A stretch of 34,146 nt of DNA from an uncultured Collinsella sp. (GCA_900544065.1 UQTR01000014.1:1-34146), one strand, 5' to 3'; shown: positions 15,965 to 23,785, numbered from the stretch's first letter. The notes: generated from the letters alone by a model not told the origin. Numbers and translations: made by a program.

Positions 15965-15998
15965 GGGGGCGTTTCCGATGGAGGTGCGCCCCTTTTCT
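15965..15998 (+). terminator. Terminator after clpC
   Basis: GGGGCG (15966-15971) pairs with CGCCCC (15987-15992) and is followed by TTTTCTT. It marks the end of the GC-rich core before the AT-richer island. Confidence 0.75.
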
Positions 15999-16067
15999 TG
16001 TAGAGAAGAGTTTCCGGTAACGATAAAATAATTGAAAGAGTTCTGCTGGATGGCAAAAGGAGTTACT

Positions 16068-16637
16068 ATGGCGAATAGCGCTCAAAGAATTGAGATGTCG
16101 TTCGATAACATGAGAAAAATCGGAATGGTTCTTTGTGCCGTGCTGGTACTTATAGCCATCGCTACCATCGCCGTCTTTGGTTCGGCATTTGTTGTTGCAT
16201 GCCAAAGTATTTTGAACGGCGCAGTGGTAATCGAGGGGGTCGTTGAGCTTGGTAAGGGCGGCAGCATCGCGCTCCCAAACTTGGCGCTATGGGCGGTTTT
16301 GCTCCTTGCAGGGGAGTTCACATTGTTAAGCATCAGCTTCGATGTCGCCCGTCGTCAATCGCCTTTTACTATTCGACATGCACGGATGATTACCGTTATT
16401 GCTTGCCTATTTGCAATCAATGCCGTGATGGGCTCTCTACAGATTGGCAGCGATTTAAAAATAATGATGGGTAATTGTATGTTGAGCTGTCGTATGAATT
16501 CCGCTCTCCTTCAGATTGGTGACTCAGGCATCACTTTGGATGTGGGATCCATCATTGCAATGATGGTTGCTTTCGCTTTGTCGATCTTCTGGCGCTATGG
16601 GGCGCTTTTGCAGTCCCAGTCCGATGATTTGGTCTAG
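16068..16637 (+). CDS. DUF2975-like membrane protein
   Basis: This 189-residue protein has four predicted membrane helices (near 20-42, 70-92, 105-125 and 160-180), a loop with short Cys-containing stretch (NCMLSCRMN), and an N-terminal cytoplasmic segment. Layout and pairing with a small Cro-type regulator immediately downstream match DUF2975 genes. The biological role is unknown; a sensor or partner for the regulator is a guess. The start is ATG 16068 with AAAAGGAG (16055-16062) upstream. Base composition is clearly more AT-rich than clpC. Confidence 0.65.
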   Translation: MANSAQRIEMSFDNMRKIGMVLCAVLVLIAIATIAVFGSAFVVACQSILNGAVVIEGVVELGKGGSIALPNLALWAVLLLAGEFTLLSISFDVARRQSPFTIRHARMITVIACLFAINAVMGSLQIGSDLKIMMGNCMLSCRMNSALLQIGDSGITLDVGSIIAMMVAFALSIFWRYGALLQSQSDDLV

Positions 16638-16647
16638 GTGATTGACC

Positions 16648-16974
16648 ATGGATTATCTCATTATTGAGGTTGAGACACTTTTGCTCAAGACCGGGAAAAC
16701 AAATGCCGATCTAATAAGAGCGACTGGGCATACGCCAGCTAACATTTCTAAAATCCGTAATGCAAAAATTAAGGCCATACGCTTGAAGACATTGCTCGAT
16801 ATCTGTGTTGAGTTGGATTGTCAGCCGGGAGATTTGATCCGTCGCGTGAGTGAAATAGAACTTGAGGAACTTACCATCGCGCGCGCGCGGAATAAGATTT
16901 TGCAAAGACGCAATCCCGACCCCTCCGAGATATTGCCCACAGAGGTTTACGTAGTAGATCTTTCTAAGGAATAA
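16648..16974 (+). CDS. Cro/C1-type HTH regulator (YozG-like)
   Basis: This 108-residue protein has a helix-turn-helix near 8-60: LLLKTGKTNADLIRATGHTP, ANISKIRNAKIKAIRLK, then a LLDICVELDCQPGDLIR segment, as in the small YozG-type XRE regulators that accompany DUF2975 proteins. A charged, poorly conserved tail of about 45 residues follows. The ATG at 16648 follows AGGTGA; the upstream gene ends 10 bases earlier, so they are co-transcribed. It is the only DNA-binding protein next to the peptide cluster and could control it; this is inference. Confidence 0.75.
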   Translation: MDYLIIEVETLLLKTGKTNADLIRATGHTPANISKIRNAKIKAIRLKTLLDICVELDCQPGDLIRRVSEIELEELTIARARNKILQRRNPDPSEILPTEVYVVDLSKE

Positions 16975-17017
16975 CAAAACAGAATAAGAAGACAAGAAGA
17001 CAAACACGTATGCACGC

Positions 17018-17060
17018 AAGGCTCCTACCGCAAACGATCGGTAGGAGCCTTAATTTATTT
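17018..17060 (+). terminator. Terminator after the HTH gene
   Basis: A perfect 13-bp stem, AAGGCTCCTACCG (17018-17030) with CGGTAGGAGCCTT (17039-17051), has an 8-base loop and is followed by TAATTTATTT. It separates the regulator from the peptide cluster. Confidence 0.85.
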
Positions 17061-17071
17061 GAAAATAGTTC

Positions 17072-17103
17072 TTGAAATCATAAGGTTATCGATATACGAT
17101 AAC
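17072..17103 (+). promoter_or_regulatory. Predicted promoter and operator of the peptide cluster
   Basis: TTGAAA (17072-17077) and TACGAT (17095-17100) are 17 bp apart. A perfect 7-bp inverted repeat, GTTATCG (17085-17091) and CGATAAC (17097-17103) with ATATA between, covers the -10 box, where a repressor would block polymerase. The dyad is seen directly; the promoter and its regulation are inferred. Confidence 0.45.
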
Positions 17104-17142
17104 GGAGTATTAAAACAGAAGATAAATCGAAAGGAGGTAATT

Positions 17143-17253
17143 ATGAACTGGGTAATCGATCCGTGTAGCAACGTGCAGGGTGGCGGTGGTGGCTGCCGCA
17201 ATTACCACCCGTGTTCGCGCTGTAGCTGTTTTGGCGTATATGTTCATTTCTAG
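17143..17253 (+). CDS. Putative RiPP precursor, Cys/Gly-rich peptide of 36 residues
   Basis: The ATG at 17143 lies just after a near-perfect AAGGAGGT (17131-17138). The product begins MNWVIDPCSNVQ, has five consecutive glycines at 13-17, five cysteines (C8, C18, C24, C27, C29), and ends FGVYVHF. The C-terminal half with C-x5-C-x2-C-x-C is the probable modified core. There is no long leader and no C39-type peptidase in the cluster; GG at 13-17 could be a cleavage point. The next genes are an immunity-type ABC transporter, a radical SAM/SPASM enzyme and an exporter, so thioether-type crosslinking of the cysteines is a reasonable prediction. No close named family is certain; a Clo7bot/CcpM-like system is one possibility. 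A frame extension to 17059 lacks a ribosome site. Confidence 0.72.
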   Translation: MNWVIDPCSNVQGGGGGCRNYHPCSRCSCFGVYVHF

Positions 17254-17292
17254 CAACGCGAACGCTAATGCTGGTTAAGACAGCAGAGGGTA

Positions 17293-17338
17293 AGCAGCGT
17301 GGTCGATAACTGCCATCCGTCGGCCGCGCTGCCTTTTT
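17293..17338 (+). terminator. Read-through terminator between peptide and transporter genes
   Basis: A 12-bp stem, GCAGCGTGGTCG (17294-17305) with CGGCCGCGCTGC (17321-17332) including two G-T pairs, is followed by TTTTT. A partial terminator here would keep precursor transcripts more abundant than those of the transporter and enzyme genes. Confidence 0.75.
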
Positions 17339-17355
17339 AATGAGGTTCATGAGAC

Positions 17356-18084
17356 ATGGGTAATGCGATTTCAATCAAGGATCTATCAAAGCGCTACGGC
17401 AAAAACTGGGCGTTGTCTGATGTTTCATTTGATATAGATGAGGGCGAAGTGTGCGCTCTCGTTGGGGAGAACGGCGCGGGGAAGAGTACGTTGATTGATA
17501 TTCTTCTTGGCTTGTTTAAAGCAACGAAAGGCTCAATCAGTTTTTTCGGCGAGTCTGGGAGAACAGGTCTGGCAAGAGCACGCAGAAATATCGGATTCGT
17601 CCCCGACGGCTGTGGGGCATTCTTGAACTTAACCGGTCGAGAAAACTTGATCTCACGCTGTATCGAGTGGGGGCTGCCGAAAAGTGAAGTTAATCGAGTG
17701 CTCGCTGCCGTTGGCCTAGAAAATGCGGCGGATGCATCGGTAAAACAATACTCGCTCGGCATGAAGCGTCGTCTGGATATCGGAACGGCTCTTCTGGGCA
17801 ACCCGCAACTACTCATCATGGATGAACCCATAAACGGGCTCGATCCAGTGGGTGTGATTGAGGTGCGTGATCTCCTGCTGTCGTTGAAGGACAAACGGGA
17901 TAAAACGGTGCTCATTTCAAGCCATAACCTAGATGAATTGGAGAAAGTTGCGACATCTTTTGCTTTTCTCCATCAAGGCAGACTTCTCGTTAAGGAAGAA
18001 AACTCCTACAAAGACAGAAGTCTGGAAAAGCGGTTTTTGGATTTGATCGGGGAGGCAGATAATGCAACTTCTGCGACTGATTAG
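17356..18084 (+). CDS. ABC transporter ATPase (BcrA/LanF-type)
   Basis: This 242-residue ATPase has Walker A GENGAGKST at 37-45, signature YSLGMKRRLD near 131-140, Walker B LLIMDEPINGLDPVG near 152, and the switch His in LISSHN. Its match is to the BcrA/LanF class that energises ABC-2-type two-permease exporters for self-protection against peptide antibiotics. It overlaps the first permease by 23 bases, and the second follows after 2 more, giving the F-E-G arrangement known from lantibiotic immunity. That the substrate is the peptide made here is inference. The start has TGAGGT upstream. Confidence 0.85.
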   Translation: MGNAISIKDLSKRYGKNWALSDVSFDIDEGEVCALVGENGAGKSTLIDILLGLFKATKGSISFFGESGRTGLARARRNIGFVPDGCGAFLNLTGRENLISRCIEWGLPKSEVNRVLAAVGLENAADASVKQYSLGMKRRLDIGTALLGNPQLLIMDEPINGLDPVGVIEVRDLLLSLKDKRDKTVLISSHNLDELEKVATSFAFLHQGRLLVKEENSYKDRSLEKRFLDLIGEADNATSATD

Positions 18085-18865
18085 ATGCGAAGCCCGTCGG
18101 TTGCTCAGAAATCCAGCCTTTTTCGTGTTGTTGATCTGGGGAGTTTGGATTGTTAAAGATGTCTGTAATCCAAATATGTATGGGACTTATGGAACATCTG
18201 ATTTAGGGGGAGTCGGCAAACAGATTGGTTTCTTTGCAAACATCCTCGACAAGACTGACCCGGCTGGTTCGGCGGTTCGGACGGCACTATTCATGACCTA
18301 CGAGTGGTTTTTCGTTCTAGTCGGATGCATTGTTATTTCCTGCGCCATGGATTATCAAAGCAGGTCTTCTGAAGTGACGTATGCGAAAGGGACGGGTGTA
18401 GCAAAGGCCGTTGTCGCAAAGTGGCTTGTTCTGACGATTGCAACTTCAGCAGCGTTCAACCTGTTTTCGGGATTCGCTCTCTTCAAATCTCCGCTTGGCT
18501 GCTATGTGGATGGGCGGGTGTTTCTTGATAGATACCTACCCGTGTTGCTTTTGATTGATGCTATTTTGGCTGCATTAGTAGCTCAGTCGATGGCAGTTTT
18601 CTATTTACTTAGAAATGCACCGCTTAGCATTATGTTGGTGTTGGTCGGGACGCTGCTCGCCTCCGATGAATATACGCTGGTGGTCTTTTCCAATCACGCA
18701 TCGACGCTAATTCCCTGGTGGCTCTCAGTCGGACCATACTTACGCCATCTTGGAAATCTGTGCTTTCAAGGCCTAGCCATTAATCAGATCATTCTTTTCT
18801 CTGTTATTTGCACCGTTGTTTCGTTGCAGCTCGGGGTCATGGGAATCAAAGCGAGGAGGGGGTAG
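18062..18865 (+). CDS. ABC-2-type permease 1 of the peptide cluster
   Basis: This 267-residue membrane protein has about six hydrophobic segments after a short basic start (MQLLRLIRCEARRLLRNP), the normal pattern of LanE/LanG-like permeases. The first outside loop holds GTYGTSDLGGVG. The second permease has AYGTSDWLGDGV in the same place, so the two are paralogues. The ATG at 18062 lies inside the ATPase gene, behind GGGGAGG, a sign of translational coupling. Function as an immunity or export half is inferred from its neighbours. Confidence 0.75.
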   Translation: MQLLRLIRCEARRLLRNPAFFVLLIWGVWIVKDVCNPNMYGTYGTSDLGGVGKQIGFFANILDKTDPAGSAVRTALFMTYEWFFVLVGCIVISCAMDYQSRSSEVTYAKGTGVAKAVVAKWLVLTIATSAAFNLFSGFALFKSPLGCYVDGRVFLDRYLPVLLLIDAILAALVAQSMAVFYLLRNAPLSIMLVLVGTLLASDEYTLVVFSNHASTLIPWWLSVGPYLRHLGNLCFQGLAINQIILFSVICTVVSLQLGVMGIKARRG

Positions 18866-18867
18866 AA

Positions 18868-19677
18868 ATGCGCTGCGAAGATATGATTAAGGCTGAAGCC
18901 TATCGAGTTATGAAGAGCAAAGCGCCTCTTCTGCTGATTGCGGCAGGTTTCGTGCTCGCATTGCTTTATTCTGTGTCTTATGAACCATGGAGAGCCTACG
19001 GAACGAGCGATTGGCTTGGCGACGGTGTTATGGGCTTCTTTCCAAACCCACAATATGGTTTTGGGGGAATTCCGGGAGACCTCGTTAAAGATGGAGCTCG
19101 CTACCTTTCCGCTGTGGCACCGCTTGCCCATTCTCTGTTCTTTCCTATTGTTGCTGTTCTCGTCATCGGCTATGCGTTTCGAACTCCGATAACGGGATCT
19201 CAATGGCTTGTTTCCTATGCAAGGGGAATGAAAACAGTACAGTTGTTGGTTGCAAGGACTCTTGTCTCGATTGTCACGCTTGTCGGTGGTTTTGTTCTCT
19301 TTTCGATACTCGTTGGTGCGGTCCAAAGCGCGAGTGGCATAGGAATGACGATGGATATGATCGGAGAGTTTCTTCTTCGGCTGTCTCTTGCTGCCTTGAT
19401 TTGCACAACGTTATGCCTGCTGCTCGTCCTGGCCATCTCGCTCTTTGGAAATGGCGCGTTTGTTCTATCGTTCATCATCCTGCTGCTTTATTTGGGGTAT
19501 GGGAATCCAAATATGCCACTGCACTTGACATGGCTGGCGACCCTTGCGTCCCCGCGACCAATTCAATTCATCGTGCCGGGGACGTTGCTATTTGTAGCGC
19601 TGGCAACAGTCGTTCCCATTGTCATCCTCGGACTTTGTTGGGCTATCAAGGGTGCTATCAGAAAACGGAGCATATAA
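18868..19677 (+). CDS. ABC-2-type permease 2 of the peptide cluster
   Basis: This 269-residue protein has about six membrane helices. Its N-terminus, MRCEDMIKAEAYRVMKSK, mirrors that of permease 1, and the first loop repeats the YGTSD motif. The ATG at 18868 follows GGAGGGGG and lies 2 bases past the preceding stop, so the pair is expressed together. The stop abuts the radical SAM start directly. It probably forms a heterodimeric transporter with permease 1 and the ATPase at 17356. Confidence 0.78.
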   Translation: MRCEDMIKAEAYRVMKSKAPLLLIAAGFVLALLYSVSYEPWRAYGTSDWLGDGVMGFFPNPQYGFGGIPGDLVKDGARYLSAVAPLAHSLFFPIVAVLVIGYAFRTPITGSQWLVSYARGMKTVQLLVARTLVSIVTLVGGFVLFSILVGAVQSASGIGMTMDMIGEFLLRLSLAALICTTLCLLLVLAISLFGNGAFVLSFIILLLYLGYGNPNMPLHLTWLATLASPRPIQFIVPGTLLFVALATVVPIVILGLCWAIKGAIRKRSI

Positions 19678-20964
19678 ATGAAAGAGTCTGAATTTAACGT
19701 TATTGAAGAGAATGATGTGAACGGTATCACTATCTACAATACCCAGTCTGGTGGCGTTCTCGACCTTGACGCTGCGCACACGAATGAGCTGAATTTATAT
19801 CGCAAGGGTGCTGCCGCCTTGGATGGTGATTTCGAAGAGGCCCTTAAGATGGGTGGCATGTTGGTAGATGACGATGTTGACGAGCGGCGAATGTTGATGC
19901 TTGAGAGTTTGTCGGCAAGGTTTGCAAATGACTATTTAGGACTGACGATTGCTCCAACGCTGGCATGCAATTTTAGGTGTCCCTATTGCTATGAAAAGGG
20001 CTGCTCGCACCCCACTATGTCAGAAGAGACAATGACGGATATCGCAGAATTCGTGCGTTCCGGCTATCCCGGGATCAACGATCTTCACGTTGACTGGTAT
20101 GGAGGCGAACCCCTACTCTGTGTGGACATGATCGAGCGACTGACAAAAGAACTGAGAGGGGCGATTAGGCCAGGCGCTACTTATTCTGCCGGAATGGTAA
20201 CGAACGGATATCTCCTGACGCGAGAAATTGCTCAGAAGCTTGCTGATTGTCAGGTCGGTTCGGTTCAAATCACTATCGATGGCTCAAAGAGGGATCATGA
20301 TTCGCGGAGGGTCCCGGCCGACGGTCGTCCGACATATGATGCCATTATCGACAATATAATCTCATGTGCCGATGTTCTTCAGATTACCATTCGCGTGAAT
20401 GTCGATGAGTCCAATAGCAAAGAGGTCGATGCGTTGATTGACGAGCTTGACGCTAAAGGGCTTCGCGGTAAAGTCGCGATTTATCTTGCTGCGGTCGACA
20501 ATGTTAACGATACTTGCGCAAATGACATTCATTGTTTTTCTCAGCGTGGGTTCTCTCAAGTTGAAACGTTCTTTATGGATAAAGCTAGCGAGCGCGGATT
20601 CAACGTTATTCCGTTTACGCCGTATGAACCAGGTGTCTGCTGTGCGGTTTCCCTTAATTCGTTTGTCATCGATCCGCTTGGTAGACTTTTTAAATGTTGG
20701 GATGAGGTTGGCAAGGGCGAGTGCGCCGTTGGAAATGTTCGAGAAGGTGTGAAAGCTAATTCGAACTATTTGAAATGGATGGAGTATTTACCAAACGACC
20801 CGGTATGTGGCGAGTGTGTAATGTTTCCGGCTTGTATGGGCGGATGTCCCCACGCCGCGATGGAGGGTCAGAGAAAATGCGCGAGCGTTAAATTCAATGC
20901 AAGGCAGAGAATGCGGTTGGCTTGTAATTATCAGTATTCGCATGAGGCAAATCACGATGTTTAG
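19678..20964 (+). CDS. Radical SAM/SPASM peptide maturase
   Basis: Radical SAM/SPASM enzymes use SAM and iron-sulphur clusters to crosslink or epimerise peptides. In this 428-residue protein, residues 1-90 form a leader-binding-like region (NGITIYNTQSGGVLDLD). The radical SAM cluster motif is C97-x3-C101-x2-C104 in TLACNFRCPYCYE, followed by YGGEPLL and ITIDGSKRDHD. The SPASM domain near 320-401 has cysteines at 321, 322, 340, 377, 380, 386, 390 and 401. The ATG follows the permease stop directly and the exporter overlaps its end by 8 bases. A CcpM-like Cys-rich peptide maturase is the closest idea, by resemblance only. The likely substrate is the 36-residue peptide. Confidence 0.87.
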   Translation: MKESEFNVIEENDVNGITIYNTQSGGVLDLDAAHTNELNLYRKGAAALDGDFEEALKMGGMLVDDDVDERRMLMLESLSARFANDYLGLTIAPTLACNFRCPYCYEKGCSHPTMSEETMTDIAEFVRSGYPGINDLHVDWYGGEPLLCVDMIERLTKELRGAIRPGATYSAGMVTNGYLLTREIAQKLADCQVGSVQITIDGSKRDHDSRRVPADGRPTYDAIIDNIISCADVLQITIRVNVDESNSKEVDALIDELDAKGLRGKVAIYLAAVDNVNDTCANDIHCFSQRGFSQVETFFMDKASERGFNVIPFTPYEPGVCCAVSLNSFVIDPLGRLFKCWDEVGKGECAVGNVREGVKANSNYLKWMEYLPNDPVCGECVMFPACMGGCPHAAMEGQRKCASVKFNARQRMRLACNYQYSHEANHDV

Positions 20965-22588
20965 ATTTTGGAAGATATATCTCCTCCATAAGCCAAGGCT
21001 TTATGTCTATCTGCTTCTCGATGTCTTGTCTCAACTGTGCAGCCTTGCTGAACCATATTTGTTGGGACTGACTGTAAATGTGCTGGCGGCAAAAAATGTC
21101 CTCGGAATTAGTTTGCGGACGCTAGTCTTATGTATTTTCGCGATTGGCGTGGTCGCCATTGTGGGGTCGGTGTTGGCCTATTGGACTTCCCTAATCTATG
21201 TCGACCTTCAAGCGCATGCGGGATATCAACTTAACGCTGACACACTTGAACACGTCAAGCGTTTGCCCCGGAAGTTTTTCATCGGATTTGATGCGGGCTA
21301 TTATAATCAGCAAATCAATCACGATTCAAACGATCTCATAATATTCGGAATAACATCGGCGTCAAATATCATTGGCGGTGTTGCAACGATTGTTTGTTCC
21401 TTGATTATGTTGATGAATATAAACATTGCGATGGCGATTGCCTGTCTAGCCTGCATCGTTACGGGGGCAGTAGTTTATCGATTGTTTAGCGGGCTGCTGT
21501 TCAATCGAGGCTTTGAGTTTCAAGAAAAGACCGCTGCTTTCTATGGGACTCTCCAGAGCCAGCTGGAGAGCGTCTCCTTTCTTCGTCGCCATTCATTATT
21601 CGATTTCTATTCCTTGAGGCTGCAGAAGGCTTTCGATGGTCTTTATCCAGCTATATTGGCTAACCAAAAAGCCGGATCACGGTTCGAACTTGCGAATCAG
21701 TTGATTTTTTCCTTTGCGCAGTTCTGTTTGCTCGCGATTGGAGGCTGTGAGATTGTCGCAGGCAAAATGCCGGTTGGTTTTCTGCTGACGGCATTGAGCT
21801 ATTATTCGAGCGCCAATTCTGCTCTGGTGAACTTGCTTTCTTGGGGCAAAAGCTACCAGGCGAGCAAGGTGAGCGCCCAACGCCTTAAGCGCCTTTGGGC
21901 AATGGATGAAGAGGTGAACGGTTCTGTCCGCATTGGCTCTCCTGTTTCACTTGTGTGCAAGGGCCTGTCGATTTGTCGCCCTGATACCGATCGAATCATA
22001 GATTATCCAGAGCTCATCTCGCTTAATCGAGGGGTCTTATACGGCGTGTCGGGCGCAAACGGAAGCGGGAAAAGCACGCTTCTCGATGGCATAGCTGGTC
22101 TATATCCCGATGATTGCGTTGGGACTATTGCTTATGACGAGGTTGATTTGAGTCAGATTGATTCTATAAATCTACGCTCGTATGTCGTTGGTATTGCCGA
22201 GCAAGAACCTGATATCGTTAACGGAACACTCAGAGAGAATCTGACGCTACTCGCGGGCGATAATTGTCCAATTCTTGAAGTCGGGCGACTTGTAGACCAG
22301 TTTGGTCTGACCAAACTGGTCTCAACACTTCCCAATGGTCTTGATGGGGTGCTGGACGAGCAAAACCATAATATATCGGGTGGTGAGAAGCAGAAGATTG
22401 CGATTATTCGTGTTTTGCTTAAGGACTCACCCGTCATGTTATTCGATGAACCGACGTCGGCTCTTGACGGAGCGAGTAGGTCAGCGTTCATTGATATTCT
22501 GCAACAGAAGAAAGAGGATCATATAGTGGTTGTTGTCTCGCATGATCCCGAGTTGCTTGAGGCTTGCGACGAAGTGATTGAGCTGTAG
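20957..22588 (+). CDS. ABC exporter (membrane and ATPase domains fused)
   Basis: This 543-residue half-transporter has about six membrane helices in the first 310 residues, then an ATPase domain: Walker A GVSGANGSGKST near 362-373, a Q-loop region GIAEQEPDIVNGTLREN, signature NISGGEKQKIAI near 471, Walker B MLFDEPTSALDG near 492, and the H-loop VSHDPE. No N-terminal C39 peptidase domain is present, so if the product needs leader removal another protease must do it. I chose ATG 20957 because GAGG lies 9 bases upstream; ATG 20942 in frame lacks one. It is probably the main exporter of the mature peptide. Confidence 0.85.
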   Translation: MFRFWKIYLLHKPRLYVYLLLDVLSQLCSLAEPYLLGLTVNVLAAKNVLGISLRTLVLCIFAIGVVAIVGSVLAYWTSLIYVDLQAHAGYQLNADTLEHVKRLPRKFFIGFDAGYYNQQINHDSNDLIIFGITSASNIIGGVATIVCSLIMLMNINIAMAIACLACIVTGAVVYRLFSGLLFNRGFEFQEKTAAFYGTLQSQLESVSFLRRHSLFDFYSLRLQKAFDGLYPAILANQKAGSRFELANQLIFSFAQFCLLAIGGCEIVAGKMPVGFLLTALSYYSSANSALVNLLSWGKSYQASKVSAQRLKRLWAMDEEVNGSVRIGSPVSLVCKGLSICRPDTDRIIDYPELISLNRGVLYGVSGANGSGKSTLLDGIAGLYPDDCVGTIAYDEVDLSQIDSINLRSYVVGIAEQEPDIVNGTLRENLTLLAGDNCPILEVGRLVDQFGLTKLVSTLPNGLDGVLDEQNHNISGGEKQKIAIIRVLLKDSPVMLFDEPTSALDGASRSAFIDILQQKKEDHIVVVVSHDPELLEACDEVIEL

Positions 22589-22654
22589 ACGCCGGAAGGT
22601 TAGCCCATTTGAGTCTTAATTTCTGCCATGGTGGAAAGCTGTTCGAGGTTGGTG

Positions 22655-22692
22655 CTTACCGGAAAATGTAAGCCACTACACCTCCCGGTAAG
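22655..22692. promoter_or_regulatory. Inverted repeat upstream of the toxin-antitoxin pair
   Basis: CTTACCGG (22655-22662) and CCGGTAAG (22685-22692) are perfect inverted copies, 22 bases apart. A TATACT box (22717-22722) follows, with TTGCTG (22696-22701) a short 15 bp upstream of it. The repeat may be an RHH-protein operator; this is a guess. Confidence 0.4.
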
Positions 22693-22760
22693 GCATTGCT
22701 GCGCTCTTATGGATGCTATACTAAGTCCAGGATGATGTATAGCAACCTGAAGGATGAGGC

Positions 22761-23120
22761 ATGGAAGCCGAATTGCTCGATAAAAAATCTATTCAGATGA
22801 ACGTGCGCATAGATCGCCAGCTCAAAGAAGCCGGAGATGCCGTTCTGGCGCATATTGGCATGACGCCGTCAAAAGCCGTTCGGACACTTTGGGAGTATCT
22901 GGTCGTTAACGGACGCATGCCCTCGAAGGGAGACGCGGCGGCTCCGGTTTCTGACGGAGTGGAGCCCCGGCGCATGGAATCAAGGGCCGCGCAAGGCAGC
23001 CATATCGTTCGCGATTCGTGCCTCAAATACGGCATCCCCATCCCTGAGTTCTCGGGAGACTATGACGACCTCTATGAGGAGGCCATGGCGGAGCGCTATC
23101 CCGAGTGGGTGGAACTATGA
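22761..23120 (+). CDS. RelB/DinJ-like ribbon-helix-helix antitoxin
   Basis: This 119-residue protein has a ribbon-helix-helix N-terminus: SIQMNVRIDRQLKEAGDAVL, then IGMTPSKAVRTLWEYLV, as in the RelB/DinJ family. The rest is a long acidic C-terminal arm (DDLYEEAMAERYPEWVEL) that could cover a toxin active site. Its stop overlaps the PIN toxin start (ATGA at 23117-23120). RelB/DinJ proteins usually neutralise RelE/YafQ, so pairing with a PIN nuclease is less usual. A G/A-rich AAGGATGAGG is upstream of the start. Confidence 0.75.
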   Translation: MEAELLDKKSIQMNVRIDRQLKEAGDAVLAHIGMTPSKAVRTLWEYLVVNGRMPSKGDAAAPVSDGVEPRRMESRAAQGSHIVRDSCLKYGIPIPEFSGDYDDLYEEAMAERYPEWVEL

Positions 23121-23677
23121 GCACAGAAGGCGTCCTCAAGCTGTTAATCGATACCAACGTATGGATGGATTACTTTTCTGGCAGGTCCGACCGTACGGCA
23201 AATGTCGTCCATCTGATCGAGATTGCCGACGCCTCGGAGCGGATTGCCCTGTTTGCCTCGTCGCTTTCGGTCAAAGACGTTTCATATCTTGTCTCGGCGG
23301 CAATCAAGCAGGAGTGCCGAAGAAAGACTGGCTCACTGAGTGATAACGCCATTGCGGCGGCAGATGAAACGGCCTGGGCATGCGTTCGACAGATGCGCGA
23401 GCTAGCCCTCATCGCCCCGGTCGGTGCAGACGAGGTCTTCGACTCCTTTGTGTTCAAGTATCATCACAACGATTTCGAGGACGACCTGATGCTGGGCGTC
23501 GCCAATCGTATCGATGCCGATTACGTGGTGACCGAGGATAAAAATCTCATTAAACATACCAACGGCGTATGCATAAACGCTGATCAAGCGTTGAGGTTGG
23601 TTGAAGGGCCCAACGTCCCTTCGCGCGGCCCGTCTAACCTGCTTTATCTTAATAAAGTGACGTTTCTCCGCCGTTAG
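23117..23677 (+). CDS. PIN-domain ribonuclease toxin
   Basis: This 186-residue protein has the PIN-fold acidic residues: Asp12 in LLIDTNVWMDYF, the cluster FEDDLMLGVANRIDADYVVTED with Glu121-Asp123 and Asp134, and Asp141 near the end of the domain. PIN toxins (VapC-like) cleave RNA at a metal centre. The ATG overlaps the antitoxin stop by four bases, so translation is coupled. About 35 C-terminal residues lie outside the fold. The target RNA cannot be inferred. Confidence 0.8.
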   Translation: MSTEGVLKLLIDTNVWMDYFSGRSDRTANVVHLIEIADASERIALFASSLSVKDVSYLVSAAIKQECRRKTGSLSDNAIAAADETAWACVRQMRELALIAPVGADEVFDSFVFKYHHNDFEDDLMLGVANRIDADYVVTEDKNLIKHTNGVCINADQALRLVEGPNVPSRGPSNLLYLNKVTFLRR

Positions 23678-23785
23678 CCGATGATGCGAGAGCGCTTGGC
23701 GTTTTCGACTGGTTTATGCACGCAAAGTCTGGGAATATACAAGGCGCATGTCTTACTGTCTAACCAGTTGCGCCAAGGAGGCACC

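Noticed and set aside
17059..17142. 28-residue N-terminal extension of the peptide gene as a leader
   Set aside because: No ribosome site precedes 17059 and the stretch contains the predicted promoter and dyad; AAGGAGGT fits ATG 17143.
17269..17310. A 13-codon frame between the peptide and the ATPase gene
   Set aside because: It has no ribosome site and lies in the terminator hairpin.
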